From Eutypella sp. D-1 (taxonomy: Eukaryota > Ascomycota > Sordariomycetes > Xylariales > Diatrypaceae), in NCBI GenBank assembly GCA_023313575.1, contig JAJTTP010000001.1, positions 2,604,001-2,668,000 on the forward strand: DNA of 64,000 bases, read 5' to 3'. The notes under the pieces are model-generated. The model had not been told where the DNA came from. It ran no database searches and saw only the letters and a list, made by a program, of their open reading frames with translations. Position numbers and translations under genes: made by a program. Of the stretch, positions 33,828 to 44,065 are shown piece after piece (position 1 is the first letter of the stretch; each line of letters starts with the position of its first letter).

Positions 33828-35354
33828 TCAGTTGTCGATACGATACCAGCCATGAATTCCCCCTCCTTCACGGTCCCCGTCCTCGTCATAATCCTCCTCC
33901 TCATCATCATCCTCCGCCTCGACGAACCGCCGCACCCACCCCTCAAGCAGACCGCCACCCTCCACGATGCGCGCGAAGAACCCGCGCGCCGCGTCGAGCT
34001 CGGCTCTCCTCGCAGCGACGGCGGCGCGGTCCTCGGGGTCCCCCGCCGCGGCGGCGCGCGCGAGGACCGCGTCCACGGCCGCCAGGGGCGATTTCGTCTC
34101 CGCCGCCCCCGACCCCGCCGTTGCGCGCGCACGCGCACGCGCGACCAGCCGCCACGGCACCCACAGGTCCGCGACGAAGACGGCCAGCATGCCGCGCAGA
34201 CGTAGGAGTTCGTGGTGCTTCGTGAAGGGCGCGGCTTCCATGACGCGGTCCATGCGCGCGGCGACAGCGAGCGCGGCGTCGCGGGCCTCGCGGCGAATTT
34301 CGTTCCGCGCCGCGTCGGCCTCATCGTCCCGGCCTCTCCCCCCTCTTTCCCTTTCCCTCTCCCTATCTCCTTCACTACCATATCCCCCCTCCCCATCTTC
34401 TCTATCGCCATCATCATCATCATCATCGTCGTCATGATCCCCATAAGACCGTCTATCCACGTCCTCGTCGTCGTCAACGTCGAGCCGCCGCATGGCGCGC
34501 CGCAACTCGGCATCGACGCCGTGGATCTCGAGCCCGAAGAGCGCGGGCCAGAAATCCAGCGCGCTCGTCAGGTGAGGCCTGTGCGCGTCGTGCGGGTGCT
34601 GCTGCGCGAGCGCCTCGAGGTAGGCGCGCGCGCGCGCCGCGCCGTCCGGCGTGCCCCAGTGCGGGATCGGGCGCCGTGGCTTCTTCGTACCGCCGTCGTC
34701 GCCACCATCATCATCGCTCTCACCCTCACCCTGACCCTGCTCTCCGTGCCGCTCCGCCCCTACCTCCCCGCCCCGCACCAGGATCTCCGACCCCACGGCC
34801 CAGAGGTGCGCAGCGCGGAGGTCGACGTCGCGGGTGCGCAGGAGGAGGCCGAGGGCGCGACGGGCGCGCGCCACGTCGCCCTCCGCGAGACAGCGGTGCA
34901 TGATGGCCGTGACGGCCGCGAGGTGGCGGAGGCGCGCGGAGCGGTGCTTCGCTGTCGTCTGGACTACCACCCCCCCGCCGGTGTCGTCGTCGTCTCCGCG
35001 AAACCTACGACGGCGGCCGTCGGGACGCGACGGGGAGGGTTCCCGACGGTGTGGGAACGGCGCAGGCGGCACCTCGGCCGAGGGCGCTAGGCCCGCTGTC
35101 GCGAATTGTCGTAGCGTGTCGGGCGAGTGGCTGCGCGGGTTGATAGTTTCGGCCGGCAGCCGCGGGTCTTCGGCGGCGGCGGCGGCGGCGGGCGTCGGCC
35201 AAGCATCGACGTCGGTGTCGATGTCCGTGGTGCCGTCCTCGTCCTCGGCGGGGCGCCCCCGCTTCCGCTTGCGCGCCGTGTGCACGCCTAGCCGGTAGCC
35301 CGGCACTGGAAGGGCGAAGGGGCCCACGGGGCCTGTGCCGGTGGGTGCGGCCAT
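33828..35354 (-). CDS. rrn11: RNA polymerase I core-factor subunit Rrn11
   Basis: An intronless frame of 508 residues. The N-terminal 100 residues are disordered with a basic HTARKRKRGRP stretch. The recognised part begins with HRSARLRHLAAVTAIMHRCL and continues EGDVARARRALGLLLRTRDV, DLRAAHLWAVGSEILV and HWGTPDGAARARAYLEALAQ. HLTSALDFWPALFGLEIHGV follows, a TPR-like helical array typical of fungal Rrn11 (Pfam Rrn11). In yeast Rrn6, Rrn7 and Rrn11 form the core factor that recruits Pol I to the rDNA promoter, so the site of action should be the nucleolus. Between about 300 and 360 an acidic run of Asp residues and an Arg/Glu/Gly-rich run are inserted, and a second acidic run precedes the C terminus. 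The coding strand is extremely GC-rich, and several long antisense frames are by-products of that. Confidence 0.78.
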   Translation of the reverse strand: MAAPTGTGPVGPFALPVPGYRLGVHTARKRKRGRPAEDEDGTTDIDTDVDAWPTPAAAAAAEDPRLPAETINPRSHSPDTLRQFATAGLAPSAEVPPAPFPHRREPSPSRPDGRRRRFRGDDDDTGGGVVVQTTAKHRSARLRHLAAVTAIMHRCLAEGDVARARRALGLLLRTRDVDLRAAHLWAVGSEILVRGGEVGAERHGEQGQGEGESDDDGGDDGGTKKPRRPIPHWGTPDGAARARAYLEALAQQHPHDAHRPHLTSALDFWPALFGLEIHGVDAELRRAMRRLDVDDDEDVDRRSYGDHDDDDDDDDGDREDGEGGYGSEGDRERERERGGRGRDDEADAARNEIRREARDAALAVAARMDRVMEAAPFTKHHELLRLRGMLAVFVADLWVPWRLVARARARATAGSGAAETKSPLAAVDAVLARAAAAGDPEDRAAVAARRAELDAARGFFARIVEGGGLLEGWVRRFVEAEDDDEEEDYDEDGDREGGGIHGWYRIDN

Positions 35355-36475
35355 TCGTGTGCCTGGTGTGAATGGATGATAGTTGTTGGTGCAGGATACC
35401 AGACGTTGCTCCCCTTGAACGAAGAAAAGTCGAAATGACTCCCGATCACCACACGAATGCTTTGATCAATCGATCTGCTGTCATGAAAATATTTTTTTTG
35501 TAGATTGAGGTTTGATGAAATATTATAGTAAGGAAAAGGAAAAAGTGAAAAAAAGAAAATGTAATGAACTGGCATTGATAGATAAGCTTTCAAGATGCGG
35601 GCCGAGCCGCGCGCACGGCATACTGTATCGAAGTATTTAGTGATTTAAGCGCATCTCCCTGGATATATATGCATCTGCCTAGGAAAACCTAGAAAACTAT
35701 GTGTACTTAAGCATCTAGAGGCATAGAGAAATGCGAATTAGGCTCATATGCCAATTGCATCTTTGCCGCTCTGTGCAAGACTAGCGATGGAGTCCTTCAG
35801 GAGTGTAAGGTATATGTCCTCAATATGCAGCATCCCGCAGCCTATCACTGACATTTGCAGATGCCTTACCCAAATATAACAGAGATCACATTCCCGGTTT
35901 TTGAATGAGTTGTCCCGTATGCATACATCGTAGTTTTCCTATAATGCATCGTCTACGATCTTCTAGGGCCTACGTATGTGTAGGTAGAGAAGGCGAGAGA
36001 AAAAAAGGGGGGGAGGGGAGGGGCTGCTCGGATATGTTTCCATGGCCCGGAAGAGGATAGTCCCACGACGCTTCCGTGCCCCGGAACACGAATACCTTCG
36101 ACTGGCACAGAACTGTCCCAATGCTACCGCCCTGGCCGCACGGGAGTGAATTCGTGGCATAAACGAAGTAAGGAAGGAGTACGCTACCCATTTTCCGTAG
36201 ATGGTACGCCGAGCACATCCACGACTTGCCTTACTCTCGGATAGAAGAAAAGAAAAAAAAAAGGCCCTTACATGAGAAAGAAGGAAAAGGTCGTTATGCA
36301 TGTATTTACAATTCTTTCTCTACCGTACACCCCCCCTAAATTCTATCCCTCGGGGACAATTGTGCGGAAAATAATCTCTTCTTTTCTCCATCTTGCCGTG
36401 CTCCCGTTTCGAATATGCTTGATGGCAGTCCCTTGTTTTGTGTTTTATTTTCGTCTTCATTTTTTTTCTTTCTCT
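35355..36475. other. Spacer between the complex I subunit gene and rrn11
   Basis: The flanking genes are both on the minus strand. The region holds the rrn11 promoter (right of 35354, with an A/T-rich stretch at 35480-35560) and the 3' UTR of the complex I gene. A G-run lies at about 36006-36020. No gene is seen; the 112-codon minus frame at 35963-36301 has no domain. Confidence 0.5.
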
Positions 36476-37407
36476 CTAGGCCTCGTTGCGCTCAAAGTAG
36501 GTCCACTGTCCCTCCGCCGGCTTCTCCTCGAGGGGCTCCCAACTGCAGGTAGGGAAGAAAAGAATGATCAGCTGCCGCAACATCGATAAGAAGTTTTGGG
36601 GGAGGGGGGGGGGGAGCACTTACACCTTGGCGTTCTTCATTATGCCAATGAGCTTGAGCTCGTTCTCCGCGGTGCGGACGACCTCCTCGATGAGGCCGGC
36701 GCCGATCTTATTCTCGACCTCCTCAATCCTACGAGGACAACATCATCATCCATTAGCACATGCGTCATGCGTGTGTGGAAACCCGCAGGATTTCGGTCCC
36801 TTTCCCATTCTTTCTCTCTCTCCCTGTAAAAAAGAAAATAAAGGAAAAGCAAAACGTACTGTTCGGCGGTCAGCTGGGGCTCGGGCTCCCATACGATCTT
36901 TTCCTCGGATATAGGCTCCCTAGAAAGGAGAGCCTCGTGATCGGCGGCCTTGTCTTCAGCGGAGCGGAGACCCTCGGTGTTGGCGCCCTCATCGATCTCG
37001 CCGTCCCACTCGAGGAGGCGTTGATCAAACTCGGGCTTCTCTTGGCGGTCGAGAAAGGTGGCGTCGCCGATTTTGGTGAGGACGCCGTTGACGTCGGCCT
37101 CTTTGAACTTGTCGGGGTACTCGCGCATGATCTCGAGCGCGCGCTCGTGCCACTCCGCGTGGCCCGGGGGAACCGCCGCCTCGACGATGGAAAGCCGGTG
37201 CCGCGTCGTCGCCTCCGCTGATCGCCGGTACACCGATGACTCCGGCAGCTCCTGCAGTCGCTCCAGCGTCCTGCTGTACAGGTACATCAGCGTCGACCGC
37301 GGTGACCCGTGCGTCGTCAGCCCCGCCAGCCCCGTCGGCTGTCCGGCCTCGAGGTACCGCGCCGCCGCCGGCTTGATGTCCGCGAGGAGTCGGAGGGTCC
37401 GCCTCAT
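36476..37407 (-). CDS. NADH:ubiquinone oxidoreductase (complex I) 29.9 kDa subunit, NDUFA5 family
   Basis: Three exons (36860-37407, 36624-36728, 36476-36542) give 239 residues. The start MRRTLRLLADIKPAAARYLE is basic and Arg-rich, fitting a mitochondrial import sequence. The family core follows: GLTTHGSPRSTLMYLYSRTL, LQELPESSVYRRSAEA, RLSIVEAAVPPGHAEWHERA and a LTKIGDATFLDRQ segment. After the splices the protein continues QIEEVENKIGAGLIEEVVRT, LIGIMKNAKV, then WEPLEEKPAEGQWTYFERNE. This matches the ETC complex I subunit conserved region and the fungal 29.9 kDa peripheral-arm subunit known from Neurospora. It is an accessory subunit of the matrix arm. The second donor uses GTAAGT one dinucleotide after a decoy GT, which fixes the frame. 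Confidence 0.94.
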
Positions 37408-38400
37408 GGTTGTGGAGTGTTTGTGTGTGTGTGTTGTGTGTATGTAGGTGTATGGGAAAGCGGCAATTATTCGATGGGGATTGGGCTGTAAGACCCGTCG
37501 TCGTTATTCGCCGTCCGTCCGCGGTGCTTTTACATATAAAAAGCTAGATATTCGATTTGATATTCGATTTGATCTGGTTGAGGATTAGGATTAGGAAATC
37601 GCTGATCTGGGCGCTGGAGGTAAGTACCTACAGCTCTAATTAATGAATAAGTACTTGGGCACTCAAGTACTCTCGAGAGTCTTTAATTGGAAGCTTGGAA
37701 GTCCCGAGGTCCCGTCTCCAGGTGAGCAATCAATTGGCTATGATAGGTCGGTCGATAAGCTCATTGGGGCAGCAGGAGCCATCTACACTACACAGTAGTA
37801 CCTAAGTAGGTAGCCCGACTAAAACGTCACGGCCCATAATTATATCTGGGTCACGTGAGGTATTCTAGATACGTAGCTGGACATTGCTCATATTACCTGG
37901 TTATGCAATTACCCGCAATATGTCAGATCCAGAGCATGGAGTGTAGGTCTATGCCCACCGTGCATTATCATCGAAAGTAAGGGCGGCCAGCTTAGGTAGC
38001 CTATCCAGATGCGCCGAGAGGAACCATATCGTAGAGGAAGACGTATGGCATACATACACATCCACCAGGCGGGGGGGGACTTTCGACCAAGCGTAATATA
38101 TAAACATAGCGTTCCTTGCTTTCTATCTGCGTCACTAGCTAGCTACCTTGCGCACCTTGACTTAAGCATGAAGAGAAGAAACGGAACGACGAAAAGAATA
38201 CAAGGGCATCATGGCGAATCCAGACCGCGACATCTCAGTACTCATCAGAACGGGAAACCCCAACAGGCCCGCACGCACACACGCAACCCCCAAATTCCCG
38301 TCTTTCCCGTCTTTCCTCGTCCATGAACATCCTCCGAACGCCACGGGCGCTACGAGCTGGCCGAAGTCTTTTTTGCTTAGTGGGTATCAAATCAAACTTT
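37408..38400. other. Spacer between gvp36 and the complex I subunit gene
   Basis: Both flanking genes read leftward. It should carry the promoter of the complex I gene (37408-37600; a duplicated GATATTCGATTTG-like unit near 37550-37572) and the 3' UTR of gvp36. No gene is seen. Confidence 0.5.
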
Positions 38401-39866
38401 TTAGGCGTTCTCGCGGCTCTTGCGGTAGCTGGCCTGTAGTAGCGAGAAGGAAAGGGTTAGCACGGCCAAGTCCACCAATCAATAAAATGCAAGCAAGCAA
38501 GCAATGAAGCAATCAATCATCATATCAGAGGGAGAAGTCCGAGGAGCGACTAGCCTCTTGCTCGACCTGGAGACCCTCAATGACGGGCTGAAGCTCGCTT
38601 AGAATCTCGTACGACCGCTTGTGGTAGTCGACCTGGGCCGCGACCAACTCAGCGAGATTGCGCAGGGGCTCGGGCGTGTCCAGGACCTGTATTTTTTGAG
38701 AGGAGAAATGTTAGCCATGTTCAAATATCAGTCTGATCAGCCCAACGGCGGCTGACGGCATTCGGTCGTGCCAAGGTTGACCACATACGTTCTTCATAAC
38801 GCCGACGGCCTCTTCAGTCGCCGTGACGAACTCGTCCTCAGCCTTCTCGATCTCCTCCTGGGCCTCGGGGCTCAGCTCCTCCGTGGTGTGCGAGTGGTCG
38901 TCGCGCGGGGACCCGGGCAGCTTCCAGGTGTTGCCCCGGGCGCGAGACTTGACCGAGTCGAGGGTGAGACGGGCCTTCTCGACGTTCTTGCGCGCGCGGG
39001 TCGCGAACATCAGGTTGGTGTTCAAGGTGGTGTTCCAGCCAGCCAGAAACCGGCTCTGGATCTGGGCATCCTGGGCGAGGCGGGCCTCGCCAACACGCTC
39101 GCTGGCCAGGGCATACTTCTCCAGGGCGGTCGCGAGCGGATCCTCGCCCGCGCCGGTGTGTTGCTGGTGCAGAAGCTGAGAGCTGGCCAGGCTAGAGCGC
39201 GCCAGGGCGTGGTTAAACGTCTTGGGCTGCGGCTTAGCGGTTGGGGGCGCGACCAGGGCAGCCTGGGCTTCGGCGGGGGTAGTGGCGCTGGAGAGAAGGT
39301 TCACCTTCTCGCTAACGGTGCGGCCGAGATCCTGGAAGGTCTCCTTGATATTGGGCGGATAGTCGTAGGACTCGTTGGAGTATTGAGAGCTATTCAATCG
39401 AAGGTAGAGACACCATCAACGTCAGCAAGCTGTGTGGTCGCATGATGGCATGGTGTCTAGCTTGTGTGCACTCACGTCACGGCGAGGATCTTCTGGTGAA
39501 CCTGCTTGAGGGCATCGACGCGCTTCTCGAGGTCGATATAATCCGGGGGCAGTTGAGTCTACGTCCATGTAATCAGTATCGAGATATCCCAGTAATCAGG
39601 CACTTCCACGAACGCGAACCTTGTCGTCAGCTTGGCCCAGCTGCTCCTTGGTGTACTGAAAAGTACGGGAGGCAAAGGGAGTAATCTGAGAGCCAATGGA
39701 GCTACACAGCTCTTTTATCAGCACCAAATCTTGGTAGCAATTATGGGGGTAGTGGAGGAGGGGAATGAGGGGGAGGATGTGGGAGGATGTGGGAGGGAGG
39801 ATGCAGACGGGGGAATTTTATTCATTTATACCTCAACTGATTGCCGAATGCTTTGAAGTTGTCCAT
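38401..39866 (-). CDS. gvp36: BAR-domain protein of the Gvp36 family
   Basis: Exons 39832-39866, 39620-39701, 39476-39558, 38789-39389, 38555-38686 and 38401-38433 give 321 residues. The start reads MDNFKAFGNQL and runs into SSIGSQITPFASRTFQYTKE, QLGQADDKTQLPPDYIDLEK and RVDALKQVHQKILAVTSQYS. The long helical BAR region includes LEKYALASERVGEARLAQDA, LMFATRARKNVEKARLTLDS and a PEPLRNLAELVAAQVDYHK stretch. Gvp36-type proteins bind curved membranes of Golgi and endocytic vesicles. The end is uncertain. If exon 5 is read through, the protein stops at 38525 (320 residues). A downstream segment encodes ASYRKSRENA before a stop, behind a GTGCTAAC branch site and a CTACTACAG acceptor. Joining it in frame needs a GC donor at 38554, giving LQVEQEASYRKSRENA. 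I prefer the spliced end but cannot prove it. Confidence 0.88.
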
Positions 39867-41296
39867 CTTGTCTGAATCGATGTTTGGAAATGTCGCTTGC
39901 TGGCTTTGAAGTTTGGAAAGAGGGAAAGGGAAATAAATTGATTCGGCTTGGCTTCTTGGTGATTTTGCTACAGGAAGAATGCTGTTATCTACAATAGGTA
40001 TTGTTGTAGACTGGATACCTGAATACCTAATGGTGATGATAATGGCGATGATGATGATGTAGGTGGTGAAGAGGGATGGATATGGACCTATCTATCTACC
40101 TACGGATAGGTATTTAACATATGCAATTGCGAAAATGACGAGTACAGCTCTCATGGGGGTTTATGTGGCTGGTGTAAGTGCGGTGCGTGGCCCCCCTTGC
40201 TACTGCCTGATATTTACTTAAGTAATACTTGGATGGAACTCCAGGGCTGTGCTGATGATCAACCATTGGAACCTGGTTATTTCCAATATTAGTTCGCTTG
40301 TCGAGAGCTAATGTTTCGCATGTGAGGGAGCAGGCGAGTTGGGCGAGCCAGAGATGTGTGTACCGCTAACAAGTTTTAGGCTTACTACGAAGTACACTGG
40401 CAGACTGGTAGTATGTATGCCGATATACGAGGTACCTCCCTAGCTGGGTTATCTGGCTGCCTAAGCAGGTACTATCTTATCCAAGTCGCAAGGGAGGGAC
40501 CTTGTGGTCCTTTTATCAGGAGGGGTTTCACCTGTTTATAACGATACCCGATAGAAGGATATTCAACGCATTGACGTTGGTGGCAGGAAAAGGGGCTTCT
40601 TGCGACACTACGTTTCCGCACCCCCCCCCCCCCCCCTATTGCTGGCTCACCTGGCAGACAAGATAAAATACACACACACACACACACCTAGAATACGACT
40701 GGATAAAACACGCCCCGATTCATGTGTAGTCATTAAGAAAGGCTCCGATATAATCAATGAAGCTTCCATCCATGCCCATGCCCCATCCTATACCTTCTAT
40801 CCCTTAAACCAGGAACTCACCGCATATCGCCAATGTATGGGTGTATATATGTGCGTATGTATGTCGCGGTACGTAAACTCCTCCCCCCCCCAACATCCCC
40901 CTTTTCTTGTCATGCTAAACAAGTAGATATTTAGATATGATAGCAAAACCTCAAGAGGCAAAAGGTGAATTTTGTAAGTTCCCTAAAAGATGTCGTCCCG
41001 TCGTGCTATTAAACCGAAATTAAAAGAAAGGGAGAACAGAAAACCGAAAAGAAGATGATGAAACGCCCGCTCCCTCTATCCATCTATTATGCAAAGCAGA
41101 TGCCACGCACGCCATTATTCATCCTTTGCTCCCGCTAATCCAACTTCTATCCGCTCTGTAGAGATAGGCTAGGGTGTACTTTATGTTCTTTAAAGCCCAA
41201 ACATCAAACGAGGTGACGTCATAGCAATGTTGTGCGGGCTAGTGACTATCGTTTCCCTCTAATGGCGATGTTGTTTCCTTCTTTCTCCTTGAATAT
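39867..41296. other. Gene-free spacer, 1.4 kb
   Basis: Holds the gvp36 promoter (right of 39866) and the chitin synthase 3' UTR. Contains a run of 16 C (40621-40636) and a CA dinucleotide tract (40671-40687). GTAGGTA-type words occur at 40090-40110. No gene is seen. Confidence 0.5.
40621..40687. repeat. Poly-C run and CA microsatellite
   Basis: Sixteen consecutive C at 40621-40636, then after 34 nt a CA tract of about eight units at 40671-40687. Both are non-coding and likely length-variable. Confidence 0.85.
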
Positions 41297-44065
41297 TCAC
41301 CGCGGTCTCATCTGCGGTGAGTTGCCCTGTCCAGGCGTGCTTGGCCAGCTCGGCGTCGTGTTCCTATCGGACTCAAGCGGCTCCATCTCCACCTCGTCGG
41401 CCGCCCCAGGCGAGCCCGGCACCCAGCTCTGGCGCCCGAGAGGGCTCCTCCCGCTTCTCACCCGCTGGCCCTGGCCGGGTACCCCTAAGGCCTGGGATTG
41501 GGACTGGGATTGTGAATGGCGATGATGGCTTTGATTATGGTGTTGGTAGTGGTGGTGCTGGTGGGACCCCTGCCTTGGCGGACGTTGTGTCGTGTCCCCG
41601 GCGCCGGGAGACAGGAGGCCGGTGTGGGGACCAGGAGAAGTGGCCCGTGAGGACGCTGAGCCCCTGCTGCTATCATCGCTGGCTCTAGTTTGATGACCCG
41701 GCTGCCTGCCACGGTCGCGGTCGCGGTCGCGATGGGTCGTCCCAGCTCTCGCCGCAGGCCCGCTTTCGGAAGCGCTGTTAACGTCCGCCCAGCCGCGCTG
41801 CTCAAGCTCAGCGTCCGAGAACTCGTAGACTTGGCCCGTCTGCGGGATGGCGAACTGCTTTGACTTCCCGACGAACTGGTTGTACTGACTCGCCTGGGCC
41901 AACTCGTACTTCTTGCGGTCCTCTTCGCCCATGAAACTCTCGACCCTACGCGGGAGGTAAATGGAGTTGATACCCGTGTGGCCTGTCATAAAGCTCTCTA
42001 CGGACCCGCCGTCGTGGTACGTGTTGAACCGGTGCTGAAGGCCTGAGGAGCCGCCACTCATCATGTTGACGCTCATCATGGACTCCTCTGGCTGCACGTA
42101 GAACCCGTTAGCCTTCTTCTCCGGGGCCGTGAACTTGCCCTCCACCTTGCTCGGCGGTTGGATCTGACTCCTCGATCTTTGCACACCGCTCTTCTTGCCC
42201 TTGTTCTCGGCTTGTTGCTGGATCGCCGGGATAAAGGTTTCGGGTACGACGTTGAGCTCGTCACCCTGTTTTTCAGCCTGCTCGATCGCTTGTTGGGGAG
42301 TCGTATCCGCGTCGGCAGTAGCGGCGTCAGCACGGGGCCCACCCCAGGTTCGTTGACCGGCCGTGAAAATACCGTAAACCATGTACCACCAGTTGAAGAA
42401 GGGGTTGAGTATAAACATCATAGGGTAGAGCCAGATCTTGTACCGCTTGAGCTTCATGCCAAAGTACAACATCATCAACCAGTTCAGGCCCAGTGAGATA
42501 GCAATGAACCCGACTGGAAGTTCGTTGACAGCTTTGGTAGTGGTCATCAGTGCAAGGACCATGATAAAGAATAGAAGGGCGGTGGTTCGGATCGTATTCT
42601 GCATGAAGCGGATGGTGAGGAGGATCGGGTATCTCTTCCAGAGCCGCCAGTCAGTAAGCATACAAACTTCGTTGGTGATGAATCCAAGGAACCAGCGCCG
42701 CCGTTGCTTAACCAGCGATTTCGCAGTCTGCACGGCCTCGGTCTTGCAGAAAGCCGAGGTGCACATCTGAATCTGATAGCGCTTCTTCGCTCCAATCATG
42801 AAAAGATGGGTGAGCCATCTGTCCTCGCCCAGGTGGCTCTTGGCAAAATCAAATAGGTCCTCGCATTGTTCCGCTTTATCGGCGAAATAGTATTTGGCCA
42901 TTCTTCGAAAGGCCGAGAAGCGCAACATTGTCAAGGCCCCAGGAAGACAAGTGACCGCACCGCAGCCGGACTCGACGGTCCTTTCGAAAAGCTGGCCGTG
43001 GATATATTCCATGTCTTGTAGCAAGGTGATAAGACTATGCTTCTTGGTGGTTGACGTGATGACGCCCGTCATAGCCAGCATGTCCCTACGGTTTCCAGGG
43101 CTCAGCTCCATGTCGTACACAAAATTCTGCAAGCAGACCCTATCGAGGATGCAGTCGGAATCGATAAAAAGCACGAAGAGGTTGTCGTTCCGCTTTAGGT
43201 AGTCCTTGTACACCCTGTCAATGAGCTTGTAGGTCGACTTCTGGCAGTGGCGCTTGCCTCCGTGGGGGAACCGAGACACGGTAATACGCGCGGCGCGGTA
43301 TGAGACGTCAATACTCTTAGGGTATGACTCTAGCGTTAGTGGGACGCCGAGTTTCTCAATGGTGTTGAGGTACAGTTCGTCTTCTTGGTCCCCGTCAAAC
43401 GAAAGGAATACGTGGATACACGAAGGCGGGTAATCGCAGTCCACGACCGAGTTGATAGCAGTGACGAGGACATCGGGATCCTCCTTGTAACACGGCATGA
43501 CGATAACGACCTTGGGAGCTGATATTTCGTCCAAGACCTGTTTTATTCGTTTCGTTCTTCCGAGTTGGTGGGTAACAAGCTGATAAACGCAGAAGAGCCA
43601 TGGAATGGTTAGGAGACCGGCAAAGCTCCAGAAGGCGAACCACTGGAGGAAGTCGACCATCGCAGCGGGCCAGTACTGCACTATCTGGCTCGGTAGCGGC
43701 AGCGTCACGATCATGATGGGTAAAAATATACAACTGGCTCACTGTTAGGCTCGATAGGGAGACGGGGTTTCTCGACATACCGGAAAGCAGTGAATAATAT
43801 GCCTAACACTATAGCCAAGATTCTGATAGACCAGTGTTCGGCCTTCTTGAATACCTTAACTAGGCAGTACCAGAATGCAGCTATCCACAGGAACCACTCG
43901 AGGGAAGCGGCCAACATGACGAGACCGACGATGGCGGTATAGACAATCTTGGGCTCGGTGTTAGCTAGGACCCTACACACTGCTATTCCAGAGAAGTTCC
44001 TGATTACATACCTCGTTGACAGGCCATGGCGCCTTAATGTCGTAAGGATAATCGTGGGCTGACAT
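41297..44065 (-). CDS. Chitin synthase, division III without myosin motor (class VI/VII type)
   Basis: The last two exons are firm (exon 2 ends at 43781; exon 3 is 41297-43733). The first, 44012-44065, encodes MSAHDYPYDIKAPWPVNE. The exon 1-2 join is uncertain: an acceptor at 43948 (AAG, behind GCTAAC) keeps the frame and gives 885 residues, and one at 43954 also keeps it. The family 2 glycosyltransferase core shows VVIVMPCYKEDPDVL, HVFLSFDGDQEDEL, LFVLFIDSDCILDR (DxD) and ESGCGAVTCLPGALTM. LGEDRWLTHL and the product-channel motif KQRRRWFLGF (QRRRW about 417-421) follow. About seven membrane segments lie on both sides, with paired helices at the N terminus. The C-terminal third is polar and Gln/Ser/His-rich. 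There is no myosin head or cytochrome b5 domain, and the length fits the short division III enzymes of filamentous fungi. It makes cell-wall chitin from UDP-GlcNAc at the plasma membrane. Confidence 0.93.

Noticed and set aside
34212..35090. 292-codon plus-strand frame
   Set aside because: Lies antisense to rrn11; its openness follows from the extreme GC content of that gene.
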